From contig NZ_JABXYU010000001.1 in the NCBI RefSeq assembly GCF_013394795.1, forward strand, positions 1,488,001 through 1,552,000: a stretch of DNA of 64,000 bases. Reading direction: 5' to 3'. Within the stretch, counting starts at the first letter, position 1, and every line of letters begins with the position of its first letter. This document shows, in pieces, positions 17,176 through 26,215 of the stretch. The stretch comes from Leptotrichia sp. oral taxon 223. Lineage in GTDB: Bacteria; Fusobacteriota; Fusobacteriia; Fusobacteriales; Leptotrichiaceae. The notes beneath the pieces were generated by a model, which was not told where the DNA came from, searched no databases, and saw only the letters and a list, made by a program, of their open reading frames with translations. The translations under genes and the position numbers were made by a program.

Positions 17176-18414
17176 ATGAGCATAGATAGAAATAATGAAA
17201 CAGAAGTAAAAAACGAAGTAGAAAGACAATTTAATATTTTGAGCCGTGGGTGCGATGAAATAATTAATGAGAATGAATTTAAGAAAAAGTTGGAAAAATC
17301 AATTTCAACTAATACTCCGCTACGGGTTAAATTGGGGATAGATCCGACAGGTTCGGAGCTGCATTTGGGACATGCTGTACCTTTAAGAAAATTGAAGCAA
17401 TTTCAAGATTTGGGACATGAGGTGCTGTTTTTGATTGGAACTTTTACAGGGAGAATTGGGGATCCAACTGGAAAATCTGAAACTAGGAAGATGTTGTCGG
17501 AGGAGCAAGTAAGTGAGAATATCAAAACATACTTGGATCAAGTAAAATTGATATTGGACTTGGATAAAATAAAAGTTGTCTATAATGCTGACTGGTTTGA
17601 AAAATTATCGCTTTCGGATGCTTTAAATTTACTATCGCAGTTTACTGTGTCGCAAATGATTTCTAGAGAGGATTTTTCAAAAAGACTGGCTGAAAACAAA
17701 CCAGTTTCGTTAATCGAGTTTATGTATCCAATTTTACAAGGGTATGATTCGGTTGAGCTGAGAGCTGATGTGGAATTGGGAGCAACAGAACAAAAATTTA
17801 ATTTACTAAGAGGAAGAGATTTACAGAAAAACTTTGGGCAGGAGCAGCAAGTCTGTATGATAATGCCAATTCTGGTAGGGCTTGACGGAGTGGAAAAGAT
17901 GTCTAAATCACTTGGAAACTACATTGGCGTAAAAGACACTCCAAATGATATGTTTGGTAAGGTTATGTCAATTTCAGATGAACTAATGGAAAATTACTAC
18001 ACAATGATAACAGAGGTTCCTTTTGAAAGAATTAACGAAATTAAAGCTCAAATCGCAAATGGAAGTTTACATCCGATGGAAGCCAAAAAACAATTAGGAG
18101 CAGAAGTTGTAAAAATTTATTACGGTGAAGAAGCAGCTAAGGAAGCAAGAAACTGGTTTGAAAACGTATTCAGTAAAAGAAATCTTGACGTAGATTTGCC
18201 AGAAGTGGAAGTTCCTTATGGAGAAATTAATGTAATTGACTTGCTTGTAAAAGAAGCAAAATTACTTGGAGGAACAAGTGAGGCAAGAAGGCTAATTTCA
18301 CAAGGTGGATTTAAAATAAATGATGAGGCGATAAAAGATATTAAGGCAAATGTAAATGTCGAAAGCGGAATGATTATTAGGGCTGGGAAAAAGAAAATTG
18401 TGAAAGTGAAATAG
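17176..18414 (+). CDS. tyrS: Tyrosyl-tRNA synthetase
   Basis: Class I synthetase. The HIGH-type motif is HLGHAVP near residue 63 and the KMSKS motif is near 241. An S4 domain ends the protein (about 350-412, SEARRLISQGGFKINDEAI). The HLGH/KMSKS form and the short 412-residue length fit the TyrZ-like branch. It has a GAAGGAGAAAA ribosome site and lies 56 bases after cdsA, likely read from the same transcript. No T-box leader is visible upstream. Confidence 0.96.
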   Translation: MSIDRNNETEVKNEVERQFNILSRGCDEIINENEFKKKLEKSISTNTPLRVKLGIDPTGSELHLGHAVPLRKLKQFQDLGHEVLFLIGTFTGRIGDPTGKSETRKMLSEEQVSENIKTYLDQVKLILDLDKIKVVYNADWFEKLSLSDALNLLSQFTVSQMISREDFSKRLAENKPVSLIEFMYPILQGYDSVELRADVELGATEQKFNLLRGRDLQKNFGQEQQVCMIMPILVGLDGVEKMSKSLGNYIGVKDTPNDMFGKVMSISDELMENYYTMITEVPFERINEIKAQIANGSLHPMEAKKQLGAEVVKIYYGEEAAKEARNWFENVFSKRNLDVDLPEVEVPYGEINVIDLLVKEAKLLGGTSEARRLISQGGFKINDEAIKDIKANVNVESGMIIRAGKKKIVKVK

Positions 18415-18427
18415 TAAATTTTAAAAT

Positions 18428-18478
18428 AAAAAATCTCTATTTAGGAATAGTTCTTTCTTATGTAGAGTTTTTTTTTAA
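18428..18478 (+). terminator. Weak terminator after tyrS
   Basis: AAAAATCTCTA and TAGAGTTTTTTTTT form a short A/U-flanked stem with a run of nine T, 20-60 bases after the tyrS stop. Confidence 0.5.
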
Positions 18479-18483
18479 TAAAT

Positions 18484-18746
18484 ATTAATACTAAACTCTG
18501 TTTAAATAACGAATTTATTATAAACTTTTATAGTAAAGGATAAAAACCTAATATTTCAAGTAATTTAAGATATAATTTTCATCTTTTAAAAAATAAAAAA
18601 GAAAAAATATAGTAATATGGAAAAATATTTATTAATCAAAATGAGCGAAAAATAATAAAAAACAATTTAGTTGAATAATTTTGAATTAGGTATCAAACAA
18701 TGCTATTATAAGAATTAATTTCTATTTTTAAATGAGTTTTATTATA
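18484..18746. repeat. MITE-like element with imperfect inverted ends
   Basis: The left end TACTAAACTCTGTTTAAATA (from 18489) and the right end TTTTTAAATGAGTTTTATTA (about 18725-18745) are related when one is reversed. The first 110 bases (18484-18595) reappear in opposite orientation at 28538-28632 with roughly 88 percent identity by eye. The element fills most of the gap after tyrS; no ORF is seen. Confidence 0.55.
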
Positions 18747-18750
18747 AATT

Positions 18751-18778
18751 TTGTATTTTTAAAAATTTGTAGTATAAT
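18751..18778 (+). promoter_or_regulatory. Possible promoter ahead of repeat and acpS
   Basis: TTGTAT (18751-18756), 16-base spacer, TATAAT (18773-18778). It points toward the hairpin repeat at 18843 and acpS further on. Confidence 0.35.
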
Positions 18779-18840
18779 CTAACAATAGCAAAACATAAAT
18801 TTTTTGTTATTAATAGTTAATTCTTTTATTTTTTTATAAA

Positions 18841-19040
18841 GCAAAGGGGAACAGTCGCCATCCCCTTTTATTTCGCAATATTAGTTATTTCAATTTCTTC
18901 AAATTATAACATCTGAAGATTTTGGCGAAAGTGCTACGCACTAATCCCCGCTTGTCTAAGCATTTTTTGAAAACAAAATCGAAACTCGCTACGTAAAACT
19001 TCGCTCAAACAGTCGATTTTATTTCCAAAAAATCACGACA
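18841..19040 (+). repeat. Intergenic double-hairpin repeat, copy A
   Basis: Hairpin 1 has stem AAAGGGGA/TCCCCTTT (18843-18850, 18861-18868) with loop ending CGCCA. Hairpin 2 runs from GTCTAAGC (18954) to ATCACGAC (19039) with inner stem AAAATCGA/TCGATTTT and conserved loop flanks AACTCGCT and CGCTCAAACAG. Relatives are at 28382, 61488 and 61671 with different but still pairing stems. Confidence 0.7.
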
Positions 19041-19158
19041 TTTTTATTTGATTATAACAAATAATTTTATTAAAAAGAAAGATAGCTATATAAATAAAAA
19101 AATAATTATTCATAAAATTAGTTTTTAAATAAATAGAAAATGAAGGAAGATGAGAAAT

Positions 19159-19527
19159 ATGGAAATATACGGTATCGGGACAGATATTATTGAAATATCC
19201 CGAATTGAAAAGGCAATTAATCAGACAAGCCTTTTTAAAAGGAAAGTTTATACTGAAAAAGAAATTGAGCATATTGAGAAAAAAAAGAATCCATATGCCA
19301 GCTTTGCGGGCAGATTTGCTGCGAAAGAGGCGGTTTCCAAGGCGTTTGGGACTGGGGTGCATGGGTTTTCGCTAAGTGATATTGAGATTTTGAATGATAA
19401 GCTGGGAAAGCCTTATGTGGTGTTTTATAATGCAATAAAGGAAAAGGTTCAGGGACTTACGATACAGATTAGCATTTCACATAGCAGGGAGTATGCGGTC
19501 AGTACGGTAATTATTTATAAAAAATAA
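19159..19527 (+). CDS. acpS: Holo-[acyl-carrier-protein] synthase
   Basis: Transfers the 4'-phosphopantetheine arm from CoA to acyl carrier protein. GIGTDIIEISRIEKAI at the N terminus holds the metal-binding Asp, and FAGRFAAKEAVSKAFGTG near residues 53-70 holds the second acidic site; the C terminus is ISISHSREYAVSTVI. It is 122 residues from the ATG at 19159. That start is chosen over the in-frame ATG at 19150 because the ribosome site GAAGGAAG ends directly against 19150 and is well spaced from 19159. It would activate the ACP domain of the fused ligase at 45.3 kb as well as free ACP. Confidence 0.94.
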   Translation: MEIYGIGTDIIEISRIEKAINQTSLFKRKVYTEKEIEHIEKKKNPYASFAGRFAAKEAVSKAFGTGVHGFSLSDIEILNDKLGKPYVVFYNAIKEKVQGLTIQISISHSREYAVSTVIIYKK

Positions 19528-19548
19528 AAAAAGAAAGGTGGAAAAAAG

Positions 19549-20838
19549 ATGTTTTGGAGAAAAGATTTTAAGGCTAGGTTAGATAAAAGTAGAGTGTTTG
19601 CATTGATAATTTTGATTTTTAGTATGTTTTTGGTGAATCAGATTAATTATTCTGCTGGAAATAGTCAGGGAAAGAAAGTAAAAATTGAATATTTCGGGAG
19701 AAAAGACTGTAAAAATTGTGCAAATCTGGAGAAATTTTTGAAGGAACTGTCGACTAAAAGGGATGATTTTGAATATGTGGAGCATAAAATTGATGAAAAT
19801 GAGGAAAACAAGGCATTTTTTGATGAAACTACATCAAAGTTAAAACTTGTGAAAGGGACTCCAATTATTTATATTGATGGACATATTATTCAAGGTTTTA
19901 ATACGGCAGATACAACTGGAAAAGAAATTGAAAGTTTGATAAATTCAGCAAAGGCTAAAGATAAAATTTTGACTTTGAAGGAATACGTGGAAAGTGGGCA
20001 GAACGGAAATGTAAGCAGTAATGGCGCAGTTTGTACAGGAGATACTGTATGTGAGGTGCCGGGACTTACGAAAGGCGTTAAAAATCAGGTGCTTGTAAAT
20101 ATTCCAATTATTAATAAAACGATTGACTTGACAAATTACTCTTTATTTACGATGTCAATAATTTTAGGAACAATTGACGGATTTAATCCTTGCGCTATGT
20201 GGGTTTTAGTTTTATTTCTGACAGCTCTGATTGCGGTTGGAAATAAAGTGAAAATGTTTAGAGTGGCAGGACTGTTTATTTTAGCCGAAGCTGTTATGTA
20301 TTTTTTGATTTTAAATGCGTGGATTTATACATGGGATTTTGTAGGGCTAGATAAATGGGTAACTCCAATTGTCGGGATTGTCGGAATTGCTGGCGGAATT
20401 TTCTTTATTAAAAATTATTTGAAAAAAGGTGACACACTAGAATGTGAAGTGACAGATTTGGAGCAAAGGGCAAAAATTTCAAGAAAAGTAAAAGATATAG
20501 CCAATAAACCATTTACATTGCTGACAGCGCTTGGAATAATTGGTTTGGCACTTTCAGTAAATGTGATAGAGTTTGCCTGCTCAATTGGAATACCACAAAC
20601 ATATACAAAAATTCTTCAAATAAATGAAGTTCCTTTCTGGATAAGACAATTTTATACATTTATTTATATAATTGGATATATGGTAGACGACATAATAGTT
20701 TTCGGTTTTGCCCTAATGAGCATAAATAAACTGCAATTAACTACAAAATATTCAAAATGGGTAAATTTGTTTGGTGGAATTTTAATGATAATTTTAGGAT
20801 TAATAATGTTGATCAAGCCTAGTTTGCTTATAATGTAA
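19549..20838 (+). CDS. Thioredoxin-like domain fused to a CcdA/DsbD-like membrane domain
   Basis: A signal-anchor segment (about 17-34) is followed by a thioredoxin/glutaredoxin-fold domain whose redox motif is CKNC near residue 54-57 and cis-Pro region GTPIIYIDG near 104. After a short linker with two further Cys (CTGDTVCEV near 164-170), six or so membrane segments follow. Their buried Cys in FNPCAMW and EFACSIG are the pair expected for electron transfer in DsbD/CcdA proteins. At 429 residues it looks like a compact DsbD with the domains in reverse order, passing electrons across the membrane. The partner substrate is unknown. It lies 22 bases after acpS. Confidence 0.85.
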   Translation: MFWRKDFKARLDKSRVFALIILIFSMFLVNQINYSAGNSQGKKVKIEYFGRKDCKNCANLEKFLKELSTKRDDFEYVEHKIDENEENKAFFDETTSKLKLVKGTPIIYIDGHIIQGFNTADTTGKEIESLINSAKAKDKILTLKEYVESGQNGNVSSNGAVCTGDTVCEVPGLTKGVKNQVLVNIPIINKTIDLTNYSLFTMSIILGTIDGFNPCAMWVLVLFLTALIAVGNKVKMFRVAGLFILAEAVMYFLILNAWIYTWDFVGLDKWVTPIVGIVGIAGGIFFIKNYLKKGDTLECEVTDLEQRAKISRKVKDIANKPFTLLTALGIIGLALSVNVIEFACSIGIPQTYTKILQINEVPFWIRQFYTFIYIIGYMVDDIIVFGFALMSINKLQLTTKYSKWVNLFGGILMIILGLIMLIKPSLLIM

Positions 20839-20886
20839 ATTGGAACGAGAAAAATCAATAATTTAGTTTAAAAAATGAGAAAAATT

Positions 20887-20895
20887 TGTTATAAT
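20887..20895 (+). promoter_or_regulatory. Extended -10 promoter for MORN-like gene
   Basis: TGTTATAAT at 20887-20895 is a TGn-TATAAT extended -10; the -35 is weak. It lies 62 bases before the downstream ATG. Confidence 0.45.
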
Positions 20896-20956
20896 GTAAA
20901 AAGGTGAATTGATAAAATAAAAAAACAAACTTTATAAAATAATAGGAGATGAGAAA

Positions 20957-21772
20957 ATGAAAAGAAATAATAGTAAAAAAATATTTTTTATCGCTGGAAT
21001 GATGATATTATCAGCAGTTGCATACGGAAAAGATGTGTTTGCAAATTATGGAACAAATTTTGGGAAGGTTAGGTTGTCGAAACTTAGTTCTTCGAGTATG
21101 GATGATGTAAAAAGAATTGATTCTAATACTTATGAATTGACAGGAAGTGGAGAGTACAGAATTATGGAAGAAGGCGGAAGACGGCTTGTTGTTAATTTGA
21201 GCAATGGGACGCTTAATGGGAAATATGATGAATTTTATGCAAACGGAAATAGATTTACAATAGGAAATTATAAAAATGGTAAAAAGGAAGGAGAATGGAC
21301 GGTTTATACTGAAAATGGAAAAGTCTGGAAAAAATATCAATATAAAGATGATCAGTTAAATGGACGTTATTCTTCGTATTATGGAAAAACAGGGGCTCAG
21401 GAAACAGTTGGGAACTATGAAAATGGAAAAATGACAGGAACTTGGACTGAATATTATGAAAATGGCTCAAGAAAATCACAAGGAAACTATTCAAATGGAC
21501 AGAAAAATGGATTATTTAGTGAATGGAACACTAACGGAGGTAAAAAATCTGAAATTAATTATGTAAATGATGAAATAAACGGGAAAATGAATGTTTACTA
21601 CGAAAGTGGAAGACCTTTGTATGAAGCAAATATGAATGGGGAAACTGGAACTGTAAGAGGATATCATACAGATGGAAGCCTAGGATTTGAGGGAAGTATT
21701 AGAGGCAGAAGAAGAACAGGAACTTGGACTTATTATGATAAATCAGGAAATCCTAGAAAAGTAAATTATTAG
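20957..21772 (+). CDS. Exported MORN-like repeat protein (YwqK family)
   Basis: A signal peptide covers about residues 1-23 (ending SAVAYGKD). The rest is a ladder of about seven repeats of roughly 22-24 residues built on the pattern YxNGxxxxxGNYKNGKxxGxW. Examples are FYANGNRFTIGNYKNGKKEG and YYENGSRKSQGNYSNGQKNG. These are MORN-variant repeats of the YwqK/toxin-antitoxin-associated group, often surface or periplasmic in Fusobacteria. No enzymatic motif is seen. It starts behind an AGGAGATGAG site and is followed 32 bases later by whiA. Confidence 0.8.
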   Translation: MKRNNSKKIFFIAGMMILSAVAYGKDVFANYGTNFGKVRLSKLSSSSMDDVKRIDSNTYELTGSGEYRIMEEGGRRLVVNLSNGTLNGKYDEFYANGNRFTIGNYKNGKKEGEWTVYTENGKVWKKYQYKDDQLNGRYSSYYGKTGAQETVGNYENGKMTGTWTEYYENGSRKSQGNYSNGQKNGLFSEWNTNGGKKSEINYVNDEINGKMNVYYESGRPLYEANMNGETGTVRGYHTDGSLGFEGSIRGRRRTGTWTYYDKSGNPRKVNY

Positions 21773-21803
21773 AAGTTTATTGTAGTGAAAAAGGAGGGGG
21801 AAA

Positions 21804-22706
21804 ATGTCGTATTCAGCAAATGTAAAAAGAGAGATTTTCAATTTGGAAAATTCAGATAAGGATACTGTTTATGCAGAGCTTTTCGGAATTTTTATTGCAA
21901 AGAATGTAATTACAGAACATGGAATTTATTTCAGCACTGAAAATGTCTCGCTTGCTAAAAGAATTTATTCAAATTTACGGGCAGTAACAAATATCCCAAT
22001 TCAGCTAAAATACGTTATTAGTAAACGCCTTGGAACACACAAAATGTATGAAGTGATACTTTTTCCCACTCAGCACAACCAGCAGGAATACAAATCATTT
22101 TTAAAAAAAATATATTTTCACAAAAATTTTTCAGTTGTGGAAGATGAAAAACAGCTAGCTGGCATAATTAGAGGTTTTTTTCTTAGCTGCGGATATATAA
22201 AGTCTCCAGAAAAAGCTTATGCGATGGATTTTTTTGTGGATACTGAAGATTCTGCCACTTATTTGTATTACTTGTTTAAACAGATGGGGAAAAAGGTTTT
22301 TCAGACGGAGAAAAAAAATAAGAGCCTTGTTTATTTACGAAATTCAGAAGACATTTTGGATATAATTTTTTTGATTGGCGGAATAAATTCGTTTTTTGAA
22401 TTTGAGGAAGTTACGATAAATAAGGAAATTCGGAATAAAATTAATAGAAACATGAACTGGGAAATAGCAAATGAAACTAAAAAACTGTCCGCTTCTGAAA
22501 AGCAGATTCACATGATAAAAGTAATTGATGAAAAAATGGGGCTTTCAGAATTGACAGACGTATTAAGTGAAACAGCAAGAGTCCGACTGGAAAATCAAGA
22601 AATGTCCCTACAGGAACTGGCAGACTTAATGGAAATTTCCAAATCTGGAATAAAAAACCGATTTAGACGGCTGGAAACAATTTATAAAGGACTGGTAGAA
22701 AACTAA
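21804..22706 (+). CDS. whiA: WhiA-type DNA-binding regulator
   Basis: Two-domain protein: an N-terminal degenerate LAGLIDADG-like fold (about 1-205, with the typical GIIRGFFLSCGYIKSPEKAY segment near 112-131) and a C-terminal helix-turn-helix (SLQELADLMEISKSGIKNR near 268-286). At 300 residues it is normal length. In Actinobacteria and Firmicutes WhiA affects division and envelope genes; the role in Fusobacteria is not established. It sits 29 bases before lpxK. The ribosome site AAGGAGGGGG is very strong. Confidence 0.92.
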   Translation: MSYSANVKREIFNLENSDKDTVYAELFGIFIAKNVITEHGIYFSTENVSLAKRIYSNLRAVTNIPIQLKYVISKRLGTHKMYEVILFPTQHNQQEYKSFLKKIYFHKNFSVVEDEKQLAGIIRGFFLSCGYIKSPEKAYAMDFFVDTEDSATYLYYLFKQMGKKVFQTEKKNKSLVYLRNSEDILDIIFLIGGINSFFEFEEVTINKEIRNKINRNMNWEIANETKKLSASEKQIHMIKVIDEKMGLSELTDVLSETARVRLENQEMSLQELADLMEISKSGIKNRFRRLETIYKGLVEN

Positions 22707-22734
22707 TTAAGAAAGTTAAGCTGAGGAAAAATTA

Positions 22735-23754
22735 ATGAAATTATTGTCGATTATATATGGATTTATCGTATTTTTACGAAATAAACTTTATGATTTGAAT
22801 ATTTTTAAAGAAAAAAAGGTTGATGGAGTGGAAATAATTTGCATTGGAAATATTGTGGCAGGTGGAACAGGGAAAACACCAGCTGTGCAGTATTTTGTGC
22901 AAAAATATTTAGAAAGAAATAAGAAAGTTGGAATTCTGAGTCGAGGCTACAAGGGAAAACGGGAAACTGATTTACTGCTTGTACGAGATGAAAAAAAGAT
23001 TTATGCCACTTCAAAGGAATCAGGAGATGAAGCCTATTTGCATGCCTTAAATTTTCAAATTCCTGTCGTAGTTTGTAAAAATCGTTACGAAGGTGCAACT
23101 TTTCTAAAGGAAAAATGCGATGTGGAAACAATTATTATGGATGATGGCTTTCAGCATAGAAAACTGAAAAAAGATAAAAATATAATTCTAATTGATGCAA
23201 CAAATCCTTTTGGAATGGACGATTACTTGCCAAAGGGACGATTGCGGGAATCACTTGACGCTTTGAAACGGGCTGATGAAATTATTATTACAAAAAGTAA
23301 CTATGCTTCGGAAGAAGAAATTGCGAAAATTAAGGAAAGACTGGAAAAATATGAAAAGCCGATTTCTGTCGCTATTTTTGAGGAAAGTTATTTTTACAAA
23401 TTAAATTTTGAAAATGGGAAAAAGTTTGGTAAAATAAATAATGAAAACAAAATAGGGAATGAAAAATTTCCATTGGAAACTATTAAAAATAAAAATGTAC
23501 TAATTTTTTCTTCAATAGCAAATCCAGCTGTATTTTATCAGACAATAAAAAAATTAAATCCAAGTAATATTGATGAAATAAAATTTACAGATCATCACGT
23601 TTACGCAAATGAAGAAATTTTGGAAATAAAGGAAAAAGCAAAAAGTTATGATTATGTTTTGACAACGGAAAAGGATATTGTGAAAATTGATGAAAATATA
23701 GAAAATTTAATGATTTTGAAAATGGAATTTAAAATTATTGAGAAAATGAAATAG
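22735..23754 (+). CDS. lpxK: Tetraacyldisaccharide 4'-kinase (lipid A)
   Basis: Adds the 4'-phosphate to lipid A precursor at the inner membrane. A membrane-associated N-terminal helix (1-18) is followed by the variant P-loop GNIVAGGTGKTPAV near residues 38-51. DDGFQHRKLKKD near 137-148 is the family signature with the catalytic Asp-His, then ILIDATNPFGMDDYLPKGRLRE. At 339 residues it is normal. It marks the organism as an LPS producer. A ribosome site GAGGAAAAA precedes the ATG. Confidence 0.95.
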   Translation: MKLLSIIYGFIVFLRNKLYDLNIFKEKKVDGVEIICIGNIVAGGTGKTPAVQYFVQKYLERNKKVGILSRGYKGKRETDLLLVRDEKKIYATSKESGDEAYLHALNFQIPVVVCKNRYEGATFLKEKCDVETIIMDDGFQHRKLKKDKNIILIDATNPFGMDDYLPKGRLRESLDALKRADEIIITKSNYASEEEIAKIKERLEKYEKPISVAIFEESYFYKLNFENGKKFGKINNENKIGNEKFPLETIKNKNVLIFSSIANPAVFYQTIKKLNPSNIDEIKFTDHHVYANEEILEIKEKAKSYDYVLTTEKDIVKIDENIENLMILKMEFKIIEKMK

Positions 23755-23809
23755 AGTTATATTTTTATAAAGTGCAAATAAAACTAAAGCAGGAGGGAGG
23801 AATTAAAGT

Positions 23810-24598
23810 TTGACTGAAAATAAAAAGCTGGAAAGTGAAAACGTATTTTTAAATACAGAAAATTTTTCACAATTTATTCTAAAATATAAAAATAATTTTG
23901 AAAAACGAAAATATTTCCAGCTTGACAAAAATTTTAAGATAACAGTTAAAGAACCATCATTTATACTAGAATTGGGATACATTTATTTTAGTGAAAACGA
24001 AAAAAATGAAAATATAAAACAAATCATAAATGAACAATTTTTGGAAACATTTAAAGAAAAAGACAAAAAAATAGAACGGTTAAGTAAGGTTGAACTTCCA
24101 AAATTAATAGACGGATTTAGAAGAAGCATTTTTAACAAAGAAAAAATTTATGCTGTAAAATTGGGAAATGAACTGCTGTATCGGGATAAAAATAAATTTT
24201 TTGAAATTTTATACAACTATTCATTAATTTCAGCAGATACAAATAAACTTGTAAAAACTTTTTTTGCAGAAAAAATGATAGAAAAAATTGAAACTGAAAA
24301 CGGTTCGAAATTTAGCGAAATTCGTGATAAAATAGACGAGATAATAAAAAATATAATAAATTACTTCACAAAATCTGATTCAACTTTCCTAAATTTTGAA
24401 AATGCGGAAAACTTAAACTATTTTGTGGAAAACCAAGCTGATGAACTTTATAAAAAAATTTATGTGGAAAATTACGATAAAATTGTGGAAAAGTATAATA
24501 TTCAAAATGTGAAAAAAATAGAATTTAGTAAAAATTATGATTTTAAAAATTTAAGTGGAAGTAAAAAAGTATTGTATAAATATCTTGAAAATATTTAA
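23810..24598 (+). CDS. Protein of unknown function following lpxK
   Basis: Not recognised. It starts at TTG directly behind a strong AGGAGGGAGG site, 55 bases after lpxK. 262 residues, very rich in Lys, Asn, Glu and Phe, with no signal peptide or membrane segment. Predicted character is mixed alpha/beta at the N terminus (about 30-70) then mostly helical. An FxExLYNYSLIS-like hydrophobic helix near 125-140 is the only strongly non-polar stretch. Co-orientation with lpxK suggests an envelope-related or merely lineage-specific cytosolic role; no function is proposed. Confidence 0.7.
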   Translation: MTENKKLESENVFLNTENFSQFILKYKNNFEKRKYFQLDKNFKITVKEPSFILELGYIYFSENEKNENIKQIINEQFLETFKEKDKKIERLSKVELPKLIDGFRRSIFNKEKIYAVKLGNELLYRDKNKFFEILYNYSLISADTNKLVKTFFAEKMIEKIETENGSKFSEIRDKIDEIIKNIINYFTKSDSTFLNFENAENLNYFVENQADELYKKIYVENYDKIVEKYNIQNVKKIEFSKNYDFKNLSGSKKVLYKYLENI

Positions 24599-24655
24599 TT
24601 TTTATTTTAACTTATTTTAGTTAATAATTGTTTTTTCTCTTTTTTTATGTTTTTT

Positions 24656-24690
24656 GTTTTAGTTAAATTAATTGTTATAACTAAAAAAAA
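24656..24690 (+). terminator. AT-rich hairpin before serS
   Basis: TTTTAGTTA pairs with TAACTAAAA around an 11-12-base loop within the 195-base gap before serS. It may end the lpxK transcript; there is no clear T tract after it. Confidence 0.3.
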
Positions 24691-24793
24691 GAAAAAATAT
24701 TCATTAATATTACAATTTATGATAAATTAAAACACTTTAATAATTCAATAAATTTAGATAAAAAATATATATAGGAAAGGAAATAAAAAAATT

Positions 24794-26065
24794 ATGTTGG
24801 AAATGAGATACATAAGGGAAAATGCTGATAAAGTCAGAGAATATTTAAAAAATAGAAATAGTGACTTTGATTTGAATTCATTGCTGAAATTTGATGAGGA
24901 TAGAAGAAATTTACTTCAGGAAGTGGAAATGCTGAAGAAAGAAAGAAATGAGTCAAGTGCATTGATAGGAAAATATAAACAGGAAGGAAAAGATCCTGCT
25001 GAATTGCTTGCGAGAATGCAGACTGTCAGTGCAAAGATTAAGGAACTTGATCAAAAGGTAGCAGAAATTGATGAAAAGCAGCTGGAACTTGCTTATACGA
25101 TTCCAAACAAATTAAGTGATACGACTCCAGTTGGAAAAGATGAAGATGATAATGTGGAAGTTAGAAAATGGGGAACTCCAAGAGAATTCGACTTTGAAAT
25201 AAAATCACATGATGAACTGGGAGTGGAACTTGGGATTTTGGACTTTGAAAGAGGGGCAAAACTTAGTGGTTCGAGGTTTACAGTTTATAAAAATGCAGCG
25301 GCAAGACTGGAAAGAGCATTGATTGCGTTTATGATTGATGTTCATACTGGGGAACATGGATTTGAGGAGATTTTTACACCGCAGTTGGTAAAAAGAGAAA
25401 TGATGGTGGGAACAGGGCAGCTTCCAAAATTTGCCGATGACGCCTATAAAATCGATGGTGAAGAGATGTACTTGATTCCAACGGCAGAAGTTACACTTAC
25501 AAATTTACATAATAGCGAAATTCTGGATGAAGAGGAACTGCCTAAATATTACTGCGGATATACAGCTTGTTTCAGAAAGGAAGCGGGTTCTGGAGGACGT
25601 GACTTAAAAGGGCTTATAAGACAGCACCAGTTTAATAAAGTGGAAATGGTAAAAATTGTAAAACCCGAAACTTCTTATGATGAACTTGAAAAAATGGTAA
25701 ACTGTGCGGAGAAAATATTGCAGAAATTAGAGCTGCCATATAGAGTTTTGGCACTTTGCAGCGGAGATTTAGGATTTAGTGCGGCAAAAACTTATGATCT
25801 AGAAGTCTGGGTGCCAAGTCAAGGGAAATACAGGGAAATTTCTTCCTGCTCAAATACAGAGGACTTTCAGGCTAGACGTGCAATGATTAAATACAGGGAA
25901 AAAGAAACAGGAAAGAGCCATTTTGTACATACTCTGAATGGATCAGGGCTGGCAGTGGGAAGAACATTGCTTGCCATTATGGAAAATTATCAGCAGGATG
26001 ACGGAACTATAAAAGTTCCAGAAGTATTAGTGCCTTATATGGGCGGAATGACAGTTATAAAATAA
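24794..26065 (+). CDS. serS: Seryl-tRNA synthetase
   Basis: Class II synthetase. An N-terminal antiparallel coiled coil (about 28-105) binds the long tRNA-Ser variable arm. Class II motif 2 is [21 protein letters not shown] near residues 258-278 and motif 3 is [11 protein letters not shown] near 383-393; [15 protein letters not shown] lies between. At 423 residues it is full length. A GGAAAGGAAAT site precedes the ATG. tRNA-Ser(TGA), its substrate, lies in the array at 48.5 kb. No T-box leader is visible. Confidence 0.97.
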   Translation: MLEMRYIRENADKVREYLKNRNSDFDLNSLLKFDEDRRNLLQEVEMLKKERNESSALIGKYKQEGKDPAELLARMQTVSAKIKELDQKVAEIDEKQLELAYTIPNKLSDTTPVGKDEDDNVEVRKWGTPREFDFEIKSHDELGVELGILDFERGAKLSGSRFTVYKNAAARLERALIAFMIDVHTGEHGFEEIFTPQLVKREMMVGTGQLPKFADDAYKIDGEEMYLIPTAEVTLTNLHNSEILDEEELPKYYCGYTACFRKEAGSGGRDLKGLIRQHQFNKVEMVKIVKPETSYDELEKMVNCAEKILQKLELPYRVLALCSGDLGFSAAKTYDLEVWVPSQGKYREISSCSNTEDFQARRAMIKYREKETGKSHFVHTLNGSGLAVGRTLLAIMENYQQDDGTIKVPEVLVPYMGGMTVIK

Positions 26066-26215
26066 CAATCGCTGTAACCTTAATTATCATATTACTGATT
26101 TTTCTAAACTGTCAAAAGCTGCTCAAAAATTAAGTTCAATAAAAAATAAGTTATTTAAAAAATTTTAAGTATTTTGAAAATAATTTTGTTATTAAATAAA
26201 CTGAATGGAGAGGAT

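Noticed and set aside
24599-24793. Possible T-box leader before serS
   Set aside because: No TGGNACCGCG-type T-box sequence and no specifier stem is visible; the same holds before tyrS.
26174-26215. Longer start for the GH25 protein at TTG 26174
   Set aside because: No ribosome site there, and it would place 14 residues before a clean signal segment; ATG 26216 has GGAGAGG.
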